In this document: positions 57,805 through 64,000 of the stretch, in pieces
How positions within the stretch are numbered: position 1 is the first letter of the stretch
How the letters are laid out: each line of letters opens with the position of its first letter
Assembly: GCA_900755895.1 (NCBI GenBank)
Contig: CAAEIG010000125.1
Span: forward strand, 16,643-80,642
Reading direction: 5' to 3'
Source of the DNA: Clostridia bacterium
Lineage (GTDB): Bacteria; Bacillota; Clostridia; Oscillospirales; Acutalibacteraceae
DNA length: 64,000 nucleotides
Position numbers and translations under genes: made by a program
The notes under the pieces: generated by a model
The model's database searches: none
Told to the model about the DNA's origin: nothing
The model's input: only the letters and a program-made list of their open reading frames with translations

Positions 57805-60726
57805 GTGAAACGAGTAAGGCAGTGGGTATGGCTGATAATAGCTGTATGTATCATGGGATCTGTCGTCCCAGAAGCACAAGGTGCTTCCAAAGAGAATCCA
57901 GTAATTCGTGTGGGATTTCCTATCCAGAGGGGCATTTCCTATGTGGATGAAAATGGGGATTATGCCGGGTATATGGTAGACTATCTGGATTACCTCAGTC
58001 TGTACACAAATTGGGACTATGAGTTTGTAACAGCAGAAGGGGATACCAATACACAAATAAACACATTGATGGAAATGTTGAGGACCGGCGAGATCGACAT
58101 GATGGGAACCATGAACTATCTTCCGGAGCTTGAGGAGTATTATCTTTACCCCAGTTACAGTTATGGAACCACCTATACGTCGCTGACGGTGTTGGAAAAT
58201 TCCAACTGGGCCGAGGAGGATTTTTCTTCTTGGGATGGGATGGTGGTTGCGTCAACGGAACAATTATCCCAGCGTATGGAAGATCTGATACAGTATGCGA
58301 ACCTGAATCATTTTACGTATGAAGTGAAGGAATACGCTTCCATTCCAGATGCTCTTCAAGCTGTACGGACGGGCGAGGCTGATGCCATTCTCCAGGTGGA
58401 TATGGCGATTATGGATAACTTTCGGACCATAGCACGGTTTTCTCCCACGCCCTATTACTTTGTGCTGTATAAAGGGAACCAGTCCTTGCTGCAGCCCCTC
58501 AATAATGCACTGTATCAAATGAGCCGGGCGTATCCCTATTTGCAAACTGAGCTGTACGATGAATACTTTTACTCCATCAGTCGATTTGTCATGTCGGACC
58601 AGGACAGGCAATATATTCAAGACCTTGGCACGCTGAAGGTTGCTTTCTGCGATGGGAATGCACCGTTGCAATATGTCCGAAATGGAAAAGTAAATGGTAT
58701 GGCGGCCAACTACTTTGCAGAATTGGCGGAAGCTACGGGGCTCCAGTATGAGCCTGTAGTTGTGCAGTCCTGTGAGGAGGGCATTGAGTTAATCCAGAAA
58801 GAGCAGGTGGATCTGATTGCCTGTGCTGCCAGTACCTCCAGCTATATTACAGTGGATGGTATCCAATTTACCTTACCATATTTCAACGGAAATAGTCTGC
58901 TTGTATCCGGACCATACTCTGAGATTCCCTCGGACTATGAGACGACCCAGCATTTTTATACAAATACCCAGTTTGTATTTAACCAGCTCAAATCTGGCGA
59001 GATGAGCTATGGACGTTTGGATGCATATTCCATCAACTATTACCTCCAAAAGCAAGGACTCTATGAGGATCTTTCCGTTGATTGGTCCAGCGACAAAAGT
59101 GTGTCCTACTGTATGGGGGTAACTGGTCATGTGCCGGGCAATTTATCAGCTATTTTAAACCGGTACATTCGCTCTGTCTCCGATGTACAGAGCCAGAATA
59201 TGTTTTATGAGGCCATGTCTGCGAAGGCTACCTACACGCCTGCGGAGTGGCTGTATGTGCATCGCTTCTACTTGCTGTCTGTTCTGATTTTAGTGTTATT
59301 GAGTCTTTGTGTATACTTCCTATATCATAAGATTAAGAAAACACGCCAAGAAGCGACCCGCACTCAGCAGCAGTTGGAGCAGCTGTCCCGGTATGACAAC
59401 CTGACCGGTGCATATAACGATGGCGAATTTCGCTCGCTGCTTACCCAAGCCTGCGATAATAAAATTCCCTTGATGCTAGTGGCTCTAAACATTAGGAACT
59501 TTAAGTATATCAATGAGACCTACGGCCTTTCCACTGCCGATCAATTTCTGTGCAGAATCAAGCATTGCCTGGATACGATTTGCCGTCCGGGAGAATTCTT
59601 CTGCAGGCAATCGGCGGATATCTTTTATCTTGCTCTGCGGGAAAGCCAGGTGGATGTGGGCATGGAGCGCATCCAGGCCCTGCTGGAATTGATCCAGAAG
59701 GAGGCGTCCCAGCTGCTAGGGGAATGTTCTGTCTCTGTATATTGCGGTTGTGTGCTCACTGCGGAGCCCCCCGAAGCCTTCTCAGCCACCGCCAAGCATA
59801 ATTACATGATGGCTGCATTGGCTCAGGGAAAGAAAAATAAAAAGCGGTCTATCTGCATCTACGATGAAACGCTCCATGATGCAGAGAGGATGCGACTCTA
59901 CGTGGAAAGCAATATGCAGCGGGCCTTGGAACAGGGAGAATTCCACATGTATTTGCAGCCTAAGATGGACCTGAATACAGGAAAGTTGACGGGTGCCGAA
60001 GCTTTGGTGCGCTGGCAGACCAAGGATCGGGGATTGATCTACCCCAATCAGTTTATTCCTGTGTTTGAGGAAAATGGTTTCTGCGTACAGCTGGATCTCT
60101 ATATGGTCGAGCAGGCCTGCAAGCAGCTGCGGCAATGGATTGATGAAGGAATGAAACCCTTGAATATCTCGGTGAATCAGACCAGGCTGCTGTTTGCCAG
60201 CGAGGGATATGTGGAAAAACTGCTGGCCATTACGGAAAAATACAACATTTCTCCTCAGTACATTACTTTAGAGATTTTAGAGAGTCTGGCATTGGAGCAC
60301 ATGGATCAGGTCAACGCCTGTATTGCTCAGTTGCGGGCTGCTGGATTCCGCATTTCCATGGATGACTTTGGAAGCGGTTATTCCTCGCTCAATACCTTGG
60401 GGCGTCTGAAAATTGACGAGTTAAAGCTTGATCGGCTATTTTTGATGGGGGCTGCCAAGGATACCGACGGGACCCAACGCAAGATCATGGCCTGTATCCT
60501 GGAGCTGGCCCAACAGCTCAATATCAGCACTGTAGCCGAAGGAGTGGAGACGAAGGAAAACGAACAAATGATGGCCCAACTTTCCTGTGACTATGGACAA
60601 GGGTACTATTATAGCCGTCCTTTGACAACGGCCGACTTTAAATGGCTTTTCCTAGTGCCTTACTCCGAGCATAGCGCAGATTCTATTTCCAATGAAACCG
60701 GACAAGAGCAAGGAAATAGCGGTTGA
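57805..60726 (+). CDS. Sensor phosphodiesterase: two SBP_bac_3 domains, membrane helix, degenerate GGDEF, EAL
   Basis: A 973-aa membrane protein. A signal-like helix (1-27) precedes two solute-binding (family 3) domains (about 30-265 and 270-480), exposed outside. A helix (about 486-508) leads to a coiled stretch, then a GGDEF domain whose signature is replaced by RQSADIF near 600, so it should not cyclise, and an EAL domain (about 710-955) with intact EAL (GAEALVRW near 730), LEILES, MDDFGSGYSSLN, KLDR and VAEGVET. It should degrade c-di-GMP in response to an outside ligand, perhaps an amino acid. The start is GTG at 57805 with GAGAGG upstream. Confidence 0.92.
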   Translation: MKRVRQWVWLIIAVCIMGSVVPEAQGASKENPVIRVGFPIQRGISYVDENGDYAGYMVDYLDYLSLYTNWDYEFVTAEGDTNTQINTLMEMLRTGEIDMMGTMNYLPELEEYYLYPSYSYGTTYTSLTVLENSNWAEEDFSSWDGMVVASTEQLSQRMEDLIQYANLNHFTYEVKEYASIPDALQAVRTGEADAILQVDMAIMDNFRTIARFSPTPYYFVLYKGNQSLLQPLNNALYQMSRAYPYLQTELYDEYFYSISRFVMSDQDRQYIQDLGTLKVAFCDGNAPLQYVRNGKVNGMAANYFAELAEATGLQYEPVVVQSCEEGIELIQKEQVDLIACAASTSSYITVDGIQFTLPYFNGNSLLVSGPYSEIPSDYETTQHFYTNTQFVFNQLKSGEMSYGRLDAYSINYYLQKQGLYEDLSVDWSSDKSVSYCMGVTGHVPGNLSAILNRYIRSVSDVQSQNMFYEAMSAKATYTPAEWLYVHRFYLLSVLILVLLSLCVYFLYHKIKKTRQEATRTQQQLEQLSRYDNLTGAYNDGEFRSLLTQACDNKIPLMLVALNIRNFKYINETYGLSTADQFLCRIKHCLDTICRPGEFFCRQSADIFYLALRESQVDVGMERIQALLELIQKEASQLLGECSVSVYCGCVLTAEPPEAFSATAKHNYMMAALAQGKKNKKRSICIYDETLHDAERMRLYVESNMQRALEQGEFHMYLQPKMDLNTGKLTGAEALVRWQTKDRGLIYPNQFIPVFEENGFCVQLDLYMVEQACKQLRQWIDEGMKPLNISVNQTRLLFASEGYVEKLLAITEKYNISPQYITLEILESLALEHMDQVNACIAQLRAAGFRISMDDFGSGYSSLNTLGRLKIDELKLDRLFLMGAAKDTDGTQRKIMACILELAQQLNISTVAEGVETKENEQMMAQLSCDYGQGYYYSRPLTTADFKWLFLVPYSEHSADSISNETGQEQGNSG

Positions 60727-60792
60727 ATTTTTGCGTTAGATCACTTATAATTTGAGCAGCATACCGGGTTGTTATTCGCTAAAAATCCGCTG

Positions 60793-60821
60793 ACTTTTTC
60801 CTGGCAGTGACAGGAAAAAGT
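60793..60821. other. Perfect hairpin upstream of the second guaA gene
   Basis: An 11-bp perfect stem ACTTTTTCCTG / CAGGAAAAAGT with a 7-nt loop lies in the 199-bp gap. It has no following T run on plus, so it may end the EAL transcript weakly or structure the guaA2 leader; no guanine-riboswitch motif was seen. Confidence 0.45.
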
Positions 60822-60925
60822 TTAAAAAAGCTTCCCAAAGAGCGGATAACAGGTTGGGAAAACTGTGAACAAAGTGGATTGGGTTAGTCCAGCGGGAAGC
60901 ATAAACTAGGATGGAGGAATCTCTT

Positions 60926-61906
60926 ATGGTAAACAACAAACGTCCGGAAACGATGGAACGAATTACCACCCCTGAGCTTGCAGAAGCTTTTATTGTTCAG
61001 CAGGTGGAGGAAATCCGGCAGCAGGTGGGAGACAAAAAGGTCTTGCTGGCGCTGTCCGGCGGTGTGGACTCTTCCGTGGTGGCAGCTCTTTTGATTCGTG
61101 CTGTGGGCAAGCAGTTGGTGTGCGTCCATGTGAACCATGGCTTGCTGCGCAAGGGTGAGCCCGAGCAGGTGGTCCGGGTGTTCCGGGACGAGATGGATGC
61201 CAATTTGGTGTATGTGGATGCCGTGGATCGCTTCTTGGACAAGCTCCAGGGCGTGGCGGATCCTGAGACAAAGCGCAAGATCATCGGCGCCGAGTTTATT
61301 CGCGTGTTCGAGGAGGAAGCCCGCAAGCAGGAGGGAATCGAATTCCTGGCACAGGGCACCATTTACCCTGATATCCTGGAAAGCGGTCCGGTCAAGGCTC
61401 ATCACAATGTGGGCGGCCTGCCGGAGGATCTGCAGTTTGAATTGGTAGAGCCTTTGCGCCTGCTGTTTAAGGATGAAGTCCGAGTGGTGGGCAAAGCCCT
61501 GGGTCTGCCGGACAACATGGTGTTCCGCCAGCCCTTCCCTGGTCCTGGTCTGGGTGTGCGCTGCTTGGGTGCCATCACTCGGGACCGTCTGGAGGCTGTT
61601 CGTGAGTCCGACGCCATTCTTCGGGAAGAGTTTGCCAAGAATGGTTTGGAGGGCAAGGTGTGGCAGTACTTCACCATCATTCCGGATTTCAAGTCCGTGG
61701 GTGTGCGGGATGACAAGCGTGCTGATGAGTGGCCTGTAATCATCCGTGCGGTGAACACTCGTGACGCTATGACCGCCACGGTGGAGGATGTGCCCTTTGC
61801 TCTGCTGCAGCATATCACCCAGCGGATCACTCATGAGGTAAAGGGTGTCAACCGCGTGCTGTACGATTTGACGCCGAAGCCCACTGGCACCATCGAATGG
61901 GAATGA
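60926..61906 (+). CDS. Stand-alone GMP synthase ATP-pyrophosphatase subunit (second GuaA)
   Basis: A 326-aa protein holding only the ATP-PPase (LSGGVDSSVVAALL near 45) and dimerisation domains of GMP synthase, ending in TGTIEWE. The glutaminase half is missing entirely, with no degraded remnant in the 199 bp upstream, and the gene has its own start with GGAGG 8 bp before the ATG, so it is not a truncation. It differs clearly from the ATPase half of guaA at 47565. Ammonia would have to come free or from a separate glutaminase, which is not in this window. It could make GMP from XMP or use a related substrate. Confidence 0.9.
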   Translation: MVNNKRPETMERITTPELAEAFIVQQVEEIRQQVGDKKVLLALSGGVDSSVVAALLIRAVGKQLVCVHVNHGLLRKGEPEQVVRVFRDEMDANLVYVDAVDRFLDKLQGVADPETKRKIIGAEFIRVFEEEARKQEGIEFLAQGTIYPDILESGPVKAHHNVGGLPEDLQFELVEPLRLLFKDEVRVVGKALGLPDNMVFRQPFPGPGLGVRCLGAITRDRLEAVRESDAILREEFAKNGLEGKVWQYFTIIPDFKSVGVRDDKRADEWPVIIRAVNTRDAMTATVEDVPFALLQHITQRITHEVKGVNRVLYDLTPKPTGTIEWE

Positions 61907-61921
61907 TTTCAGAAGCCCGGG

Positions 61922-61945
61922 AAAGCCCGTAGTTACTGGGCTTTT
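61922..61945 (+). terminator. Hairpin after the second guaA gene
   Basis: The stem AAAGCCC / GGGCTTT (61922-61944) ends in TTTTGAGG. It is a weak terminator ahead of the stronger one inside repeat R2. Confidence 0.5.
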
Positions 61946-61965
61946 GAGGGGTTAAGACCCTCCGT

Positions 61966-62045
61966 GGCAACGATTTGGCAACATTTTTTCATTATTCATA
62001 AAAAGAGAGCTAACTGATTTTGATTAGTCAGTTAGCTCTCTTTTA
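61966..62045 (+). repeat. Direct repeat R2 (terminator-bearing, possible att site)
   Basis: The second copy of the repeat at 49158, in the same orientation: GGCAAC GATTT GGCAAC start, T/A-rich link, then GAGAGCTAACTGA / TCAGTTAGCTCTC and TTTTATTTTT. It differs from R1 at about four or five positions. It ends the guaA2 transcript and directly abuts the stop codon of the minus-strand DUF2806-like gene, so it could also be the left end of the integrase-bearing element. Confidence 0.85.
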
Positions 62046-62048
62046 TTT

Positions 62049-62924
62049 TTACTTTATTTCTCTTTCGTTAATAACAACCTGACAGTTTCTATTTTTGAAT
62101 CTAGTAATCGTAAAATCTAGAATGTCACTGCGGTATCTCCTAGAATCACTATCCAAGACGGAATATAGCAATTGACCATCTTTTGTAAATTTTACATTTC
62201 CCGCTTTTATCTTGTGTTGATTATGAGAATCGCCGTATACAGTAACAGCTTTATTTCCTGTCCTAAATACTTTTTTTCTCCTAAAAACATATTCTTCGGT
62301 AAAATTGCACTCTATTAGGCCAAGCCGTTCAATATCTTTAAGAATTGTTGGCGTTATGTTTTCTTTTTCATAGGCCTCTCTATTGGAGGAAACAAAAAGT
62401 AGCAGATGAGAAAAATCCCCTGTAATATCCATCAGGGCAAATCTTGCTATGTTCCTAAATGCAAGAGCTTGTTCTCTTCGCATCATAGAGAGTGTATGTA
62501 ACAAGGTTAATGAAGTTGTATTTGGACTCTCTACTTCCCTAGCTAATACATGCGCCCAAAGGATTTGCATCTCGTCATTGCTGATATTACTTGCATAGTC
62601 AAAAAAACGGATAAACCAATCAAAATCGTAATCTACATGGCTACTATCGATTGTTCCATCATCGCTGTGCAGTTCGTCAGCCTTTTGTGCGATTTCTAAA
62701 AAATTCTTACATTTATAGTACTCAAAGTAACTCATTTTTCCGGAATCCAGTAGATCGTCAATAACTTCCGAAAATTTTCCGGCTTTAATTTTTTCGAATT
62801 CTGCAGTAAGGGTATTCTTCCGCAAAAATAAAGTGGTCACTATGGCCCCAGCAATTGCCGATATCGAAGAATTTAGAACGGGAACCCCACTCTTAATCAC
62901 TTCAATTAGTGCATTTCCATCCAT
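62049..62924 (-). CDS. DUF2806-like protein with N-terminal membrane segment
   Basis: A 291-aa protein resembling DUF2806 family members. A hydrophobic N-terminal segment (about 15-35, SAIAGAIVTTLFL) anchors it, and FDWFIRFFDYASNISNDEMQILWAHVLAREVESP near 100-133 is the family's most conserved part (quoted here in part for its key residues: paired aromatic residues then W and REV). The C-terminus is mixed alpha/beta without catalytic motifs I recognise. The gene is markedly AT-rich, unlike the core, and ends immediately beside R2. Related proteins travel on prophages and ICEs; a defence role is possible but unproved. The start at 62924 has GGAGGG 8 bp upstream. Confidence 0.75.
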   Translation of the reverse strand: MDGNALIEVIKSGVPVLNSSISAIAGAIVTTLFLRKNTLTAEFEKIKAGKFSEVIDDLLDSGKMSYFEYYKCKNFLEIAQKADELHSDDGTIDSSHVDYDFDWFIRFFDYASNISNDEMQILWAHVLAREVESPNTTSLTLLHTLSMMRREQALAFRNIARFALMDITGDFSHLLLFVSSNREAYEKENITPTILKDIERLGLIECNFTEEYVFRRKKVFRTGNKAVTVYGDSHNQHKIKAGNVKFTKDGQLLYSVLDSDSRRYRSDILDFTITRFKNRNCQVVINEREIK

Positions 62925-62969
62925 GTTATTGCCCTCCAAAATATTGAGTATTTGTTAGAACGCTATAAC

Positions 62970-63479
62970 TTATAAGTCGTGTGTTAACATATTGCTCATA
63001 CCCTGTGTAATTGTTTCTACTGTTCGCTGTGATTTGTCAAACTCCGGGTAGTGATAGCGCCAGCGGTCGTAGTCCTCCTGGGTGATCTCTCCGGCCTCCA
63101 GCATGGCGGCGGCCTGCTGCCAGGAGCAGAGCATCTCATGCAACCGGGCAGCGTCCTTGTTCTGACGGACATTTACCCGCAGGCAGATCTCTCCATCCAC
63201 CTCACCGATCTTGAGCCCGTAGTTGTCCTCCAGGGTAAACAGGGTGTGCATGAGCCCCACATAGGAGTCTATATCCGGGACGGAGAGTGCATGGGGCGAG
63301 ACATCCAGCACCTGGGCTAAGGCGGCGGTAAGGTCTGCCTTTGGGGTTCTTGATCCTGTTTCATACTGAGCAAGGCGCACATCGGCAGACTTCTCCGGGA
63401 AGCCCAGCGCCATGCCGAGATATTTCTGAGTCATCCCCCGCAGGAGACGAAAAAAGTGAATCCGTTCGCCAATCGCCAT
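62970..63479 (-). CDS. XRE-type repressor of the integrative element
   Basis: A 169-aa protein: helix-turn-helix at about 4-65 (ERIHFFRLLRGMTQKYLGMALGF, then ADVRLAQYETGSRTPK), followed by an alpha/beta region with DIDSYVGLMHTLFTLEDNYGLKI near 70-92 and a helical tail. Such proteins stand next to integrase genes of Firmicute ICEs and act as phage-like repressors. The start is ATG at 63479 with GGAG 8 bp upstream; GTG at 63488 is possible. It is divergent from the excisionase gene, with several GCTTAG boxes between. Confidence 0.88.
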   Translation of the reverse strand: MAIGERIHFFRLLRGMTQKYLGMALGFPEKSADVRLAQYETGSRTPKADLTAALAQVLDVSPHALSVPDIDSYVGLMHTLFTLEDNYGLKIGEVDGEICLRVNVRQNKDAARLHEMLCSWQQAAAMLEAGEITQEDYDRWRYHYPEFDKSQRTVETITQGMSNMLTHDL

Positions 63480-63528
63480 ATTATCCACTCCAATCGTTGG
63501 TTCTTCTTAGGAAAAGCGTAGCAGAAAT

Positions 63529-63634
63529 GCTTAGTAAAGTCAAGAGAATCCTAAACAATTTTATTTTGCGCACCCTAATTGACACAAGCTATTTTGCTTA
63601 GTATAATGACAATAGACTAAGCATAATAGCTTAG
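63529..63634. promoter_or_regulatory. Operator/promoter region with repeated GCTTAG boxes
   Basis: GCTTAG occurs at 63529, 63596 and 63629 and its inverse CTAAGC at 63617, with a related CTTAG at 63506 region. They surround a consensus promoter on plus: TTGACA (63579-63584), 17 bp, TATAAT (63602-63607), with one box overlapping the -10 spacer. This looks like the repressor-controlled switch of the element. Confidence 0.75.
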
Positions 63635-63716
63635 AATCAATAAATAAAAAAGAACTGCCGCAATCCCTGGTTATATATTCGGGAAAAAAGTGGCGGACGA
63701 AAGTGAGGAGGCATTT

Positions 63717-63851
63717 ATGGAACACAACATCCAACCGCAGCAGCCATCAACGAAGAAAGGAAGGTATTTTCAATGCAGGCACAAAACTTTATGCGCGTGG
63801 AGGAAGTGGCCCAGGCGCTGGGCATCTCCAAGTCCCACGCCTACAAGGTGA
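63717..63851 (+). CDS. Short overlapping open reading frame (44 codons), uncertain
   Basis: An ATG at 63717 has a strong GAGGAGG 5 bp upstream and reads 44 codons to a TGA at 63849, overlapping the excisionase-like gene in another frame. The peptide has no recognisable domain (MEHNIQPQQPSTKKGRYFQC opening, then Trp/Arg-rich). It may be a leader peptide coupling translation to the next gene, or not be expressed. Confidence 0.3.
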   Translation: MEHNIQPQQPSTKKGRYFQCRHKTLCAWRKWPRRWASPSPTPTR

Positions 63852-63967
63852 TCCACAAGCTCAACGCCGAACTCCGTGAGAAGGGCTATCTGACCATCTC
63901 AGGGCGGGTCAATCGGAACTTTTTCATGGAGAAGTTTTGCTATGGCAAGACGGGAAAGGAGGGCTAA
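63773..63967 (+). CDS. Excisionase-like small helix-turn-helix protein
   Basis: A 64-aa DNA-binding protein with a MerR/excisionase-like helix-turn-helix (FMRVEEVAQALGISKSHAYKVIHKLN near 6-31) and a short wing (GYLTISGRVNRNFF). Proteins of this size directly before a tyrosine integrase gene usually steer excision. GGAAGG lies 9 bp before the ATG. The integrase start follows its stop by 2 bp. Confidence 0.85.
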   Translation: MQAQNFMRVEEVAQALGISKSHAYKVIHKLNAELREKGYLTISGRVNRNFFMEKFCYGKTGKEG

Positions 63968-63969
63968 TC

Positions 63970-64000
63970 ATGGCAGTCTATAAGGAAGAAAAGACAAACA
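63970..64000 (+). CDS. Tyrosine integrase, first 10 codons (cut by window edge)
   Basis: ATG at 63970 opens MAVYKEEKTN, which matches the typical start of Firmicute ICE/phage site-specific integrases (MAVYK-E-K-T-W-V pattern), and the excisionase-like gene precedes it by 2 bp. Only ten codons are visible, so the call rests on this start and on position. Confidence 0.6.
   Translation, partial: MAVYKEEKTN

Larger units (their letters stand above)
49158..62045. mobile_element. Putative genomic island bounded by direct repeats R1 and R2
   Basis: A 12.9-kb segment flanked by the two direct repeats, more AT-rich than the core and filled with stress and signalling genes. No integrase lies inside it. 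It could be a decayed or non-autonomous element, or cargo of a composite with the integrase-bearing element to its right. The boundaries are inferred from the repeats; the alternative is a duplicated terminator without mobility. Confidence 0.4.
62045..64000. mobile_element. Left end of an integrative element (partial, cut by window edge)
   Basis: A membrane-anchored DUF2806-like gene, a phage-type repressor, a repeat-rich operator, an excisionase-like gene and the first codons of a tyrosine integrase follow the guaA2/R2 boundary in the order typical of integrative conjugative elements or prophages. The left boundary at R2 is inferred; the right end is outside the window. Confidence 0.6.

Noticed and set aside
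60727..60925. Guanine riboswitch before the second guaA gene
   Set aside because: The purine aptamer loops (for example GTTTCTACC) are absent; only a simple hairpin is present.
49158..62045. CRISPR array based on R1 and R2
   Set aside because: There are only two copies, 12.8 kb apart, longer than CRISPR repeats and with genes between them.
1..64000. tRNA or rRNA genes
   Set aside because: No cloverleaf-like segment with a TTCGANNC-type T loop or rRNA stretch was noticed in any intergenic gap; a tRNA search program would be the decisive check.

Overview
The window looks like a chromosomal segment of a GC-rich, low-GC-branch gut Firmicute, most like Oscillospiraceae (Flavonifractor / Lawsonibacter / Pseudoflavonifractor type). 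This is inferred from the gene set and order (ftsY-rdgB; yhbY-nadD/yqeK-rsfS-leuS; yceD-rpmF; DUF512 radical SAM-der-plsY), Firmicute-style ribosome binding sites, sigma-A promoters and ThyX. No rRNA or tRNA gene was seen.

Positions 1-49100 are core chromosome. From left to right: protein targeting (ftsY), nucleotide sanitation (rdgB), an NAD/ribosome cluster (yhbY, a nadD-yqeK fusion, rsfS), leuS behind a palindrome-rich spacer, an orphan Bce-type ABC exporter, a HAD phosphatase, a GHL10 glycosidase, an XRE-cupin regulator with an acyl-CoA synthetase, a GT-C-like membrane protein, an alpha-L-fucosidase/CutC/transglutaminase operon, a nitroreductase, a solute-binding lipoprotein, thyX and a dTMP kinase, a DJ-1/FTHF ligase/mltG/U32 operon, a D,D-carboxypeptidase, pgi, yceD-rpmF, DUF512-der-plsY, murA, a beta-lactamase-fold hydrolase, rlmH, a PTS IIC-like carrier, gdhA (minus strand), purB-purA, glmS, a GNAT and full-length guaA.

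Positions 49158-62045 are bounded by two direct copies (about 95% identical, about 80 bp) of a sequence holding an intrinsic terminator. One copy lies just after full-length guaA, the other just after a second, ATP-pyrophosphatase-only guaA paralog. The segment between them is more AT-rich and holds stress and signalling cargo: a MerR-controlled aldo/keto reductase, an operon of a flavin/ferredoxin protein, a Zn-type macrodomain ADP-ribose hydrolase and a class M sirtuin (SirTM), two HxlR regulators with divergent targets, and a c-di-GMP set (PilZ receptor, NTF2-GGDEF cyclase, dual-sensor degenerate-GGDEF/EAL phosphodiesterase).

From 62045 to the right edge lies the start of an integrative element: an AT-rich DUF2806-like membrane protein, a phage-type XRE repressor with repeated GCTTAG operator boxes, a small excisionase-like HTH protein, and the first codons of a tyrosine integrase cut by the window edge. 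The 3' side of the guaA genes therefore looks like an integration hot spot, possibly with two elements in tandem. The best candidates for unusual biology are the SirTM-macrodomain-flavoferredoxin operon without a lipoate ligase, and the repeat-bounded duplication of GMP synthase next to a c-di-GMP module.
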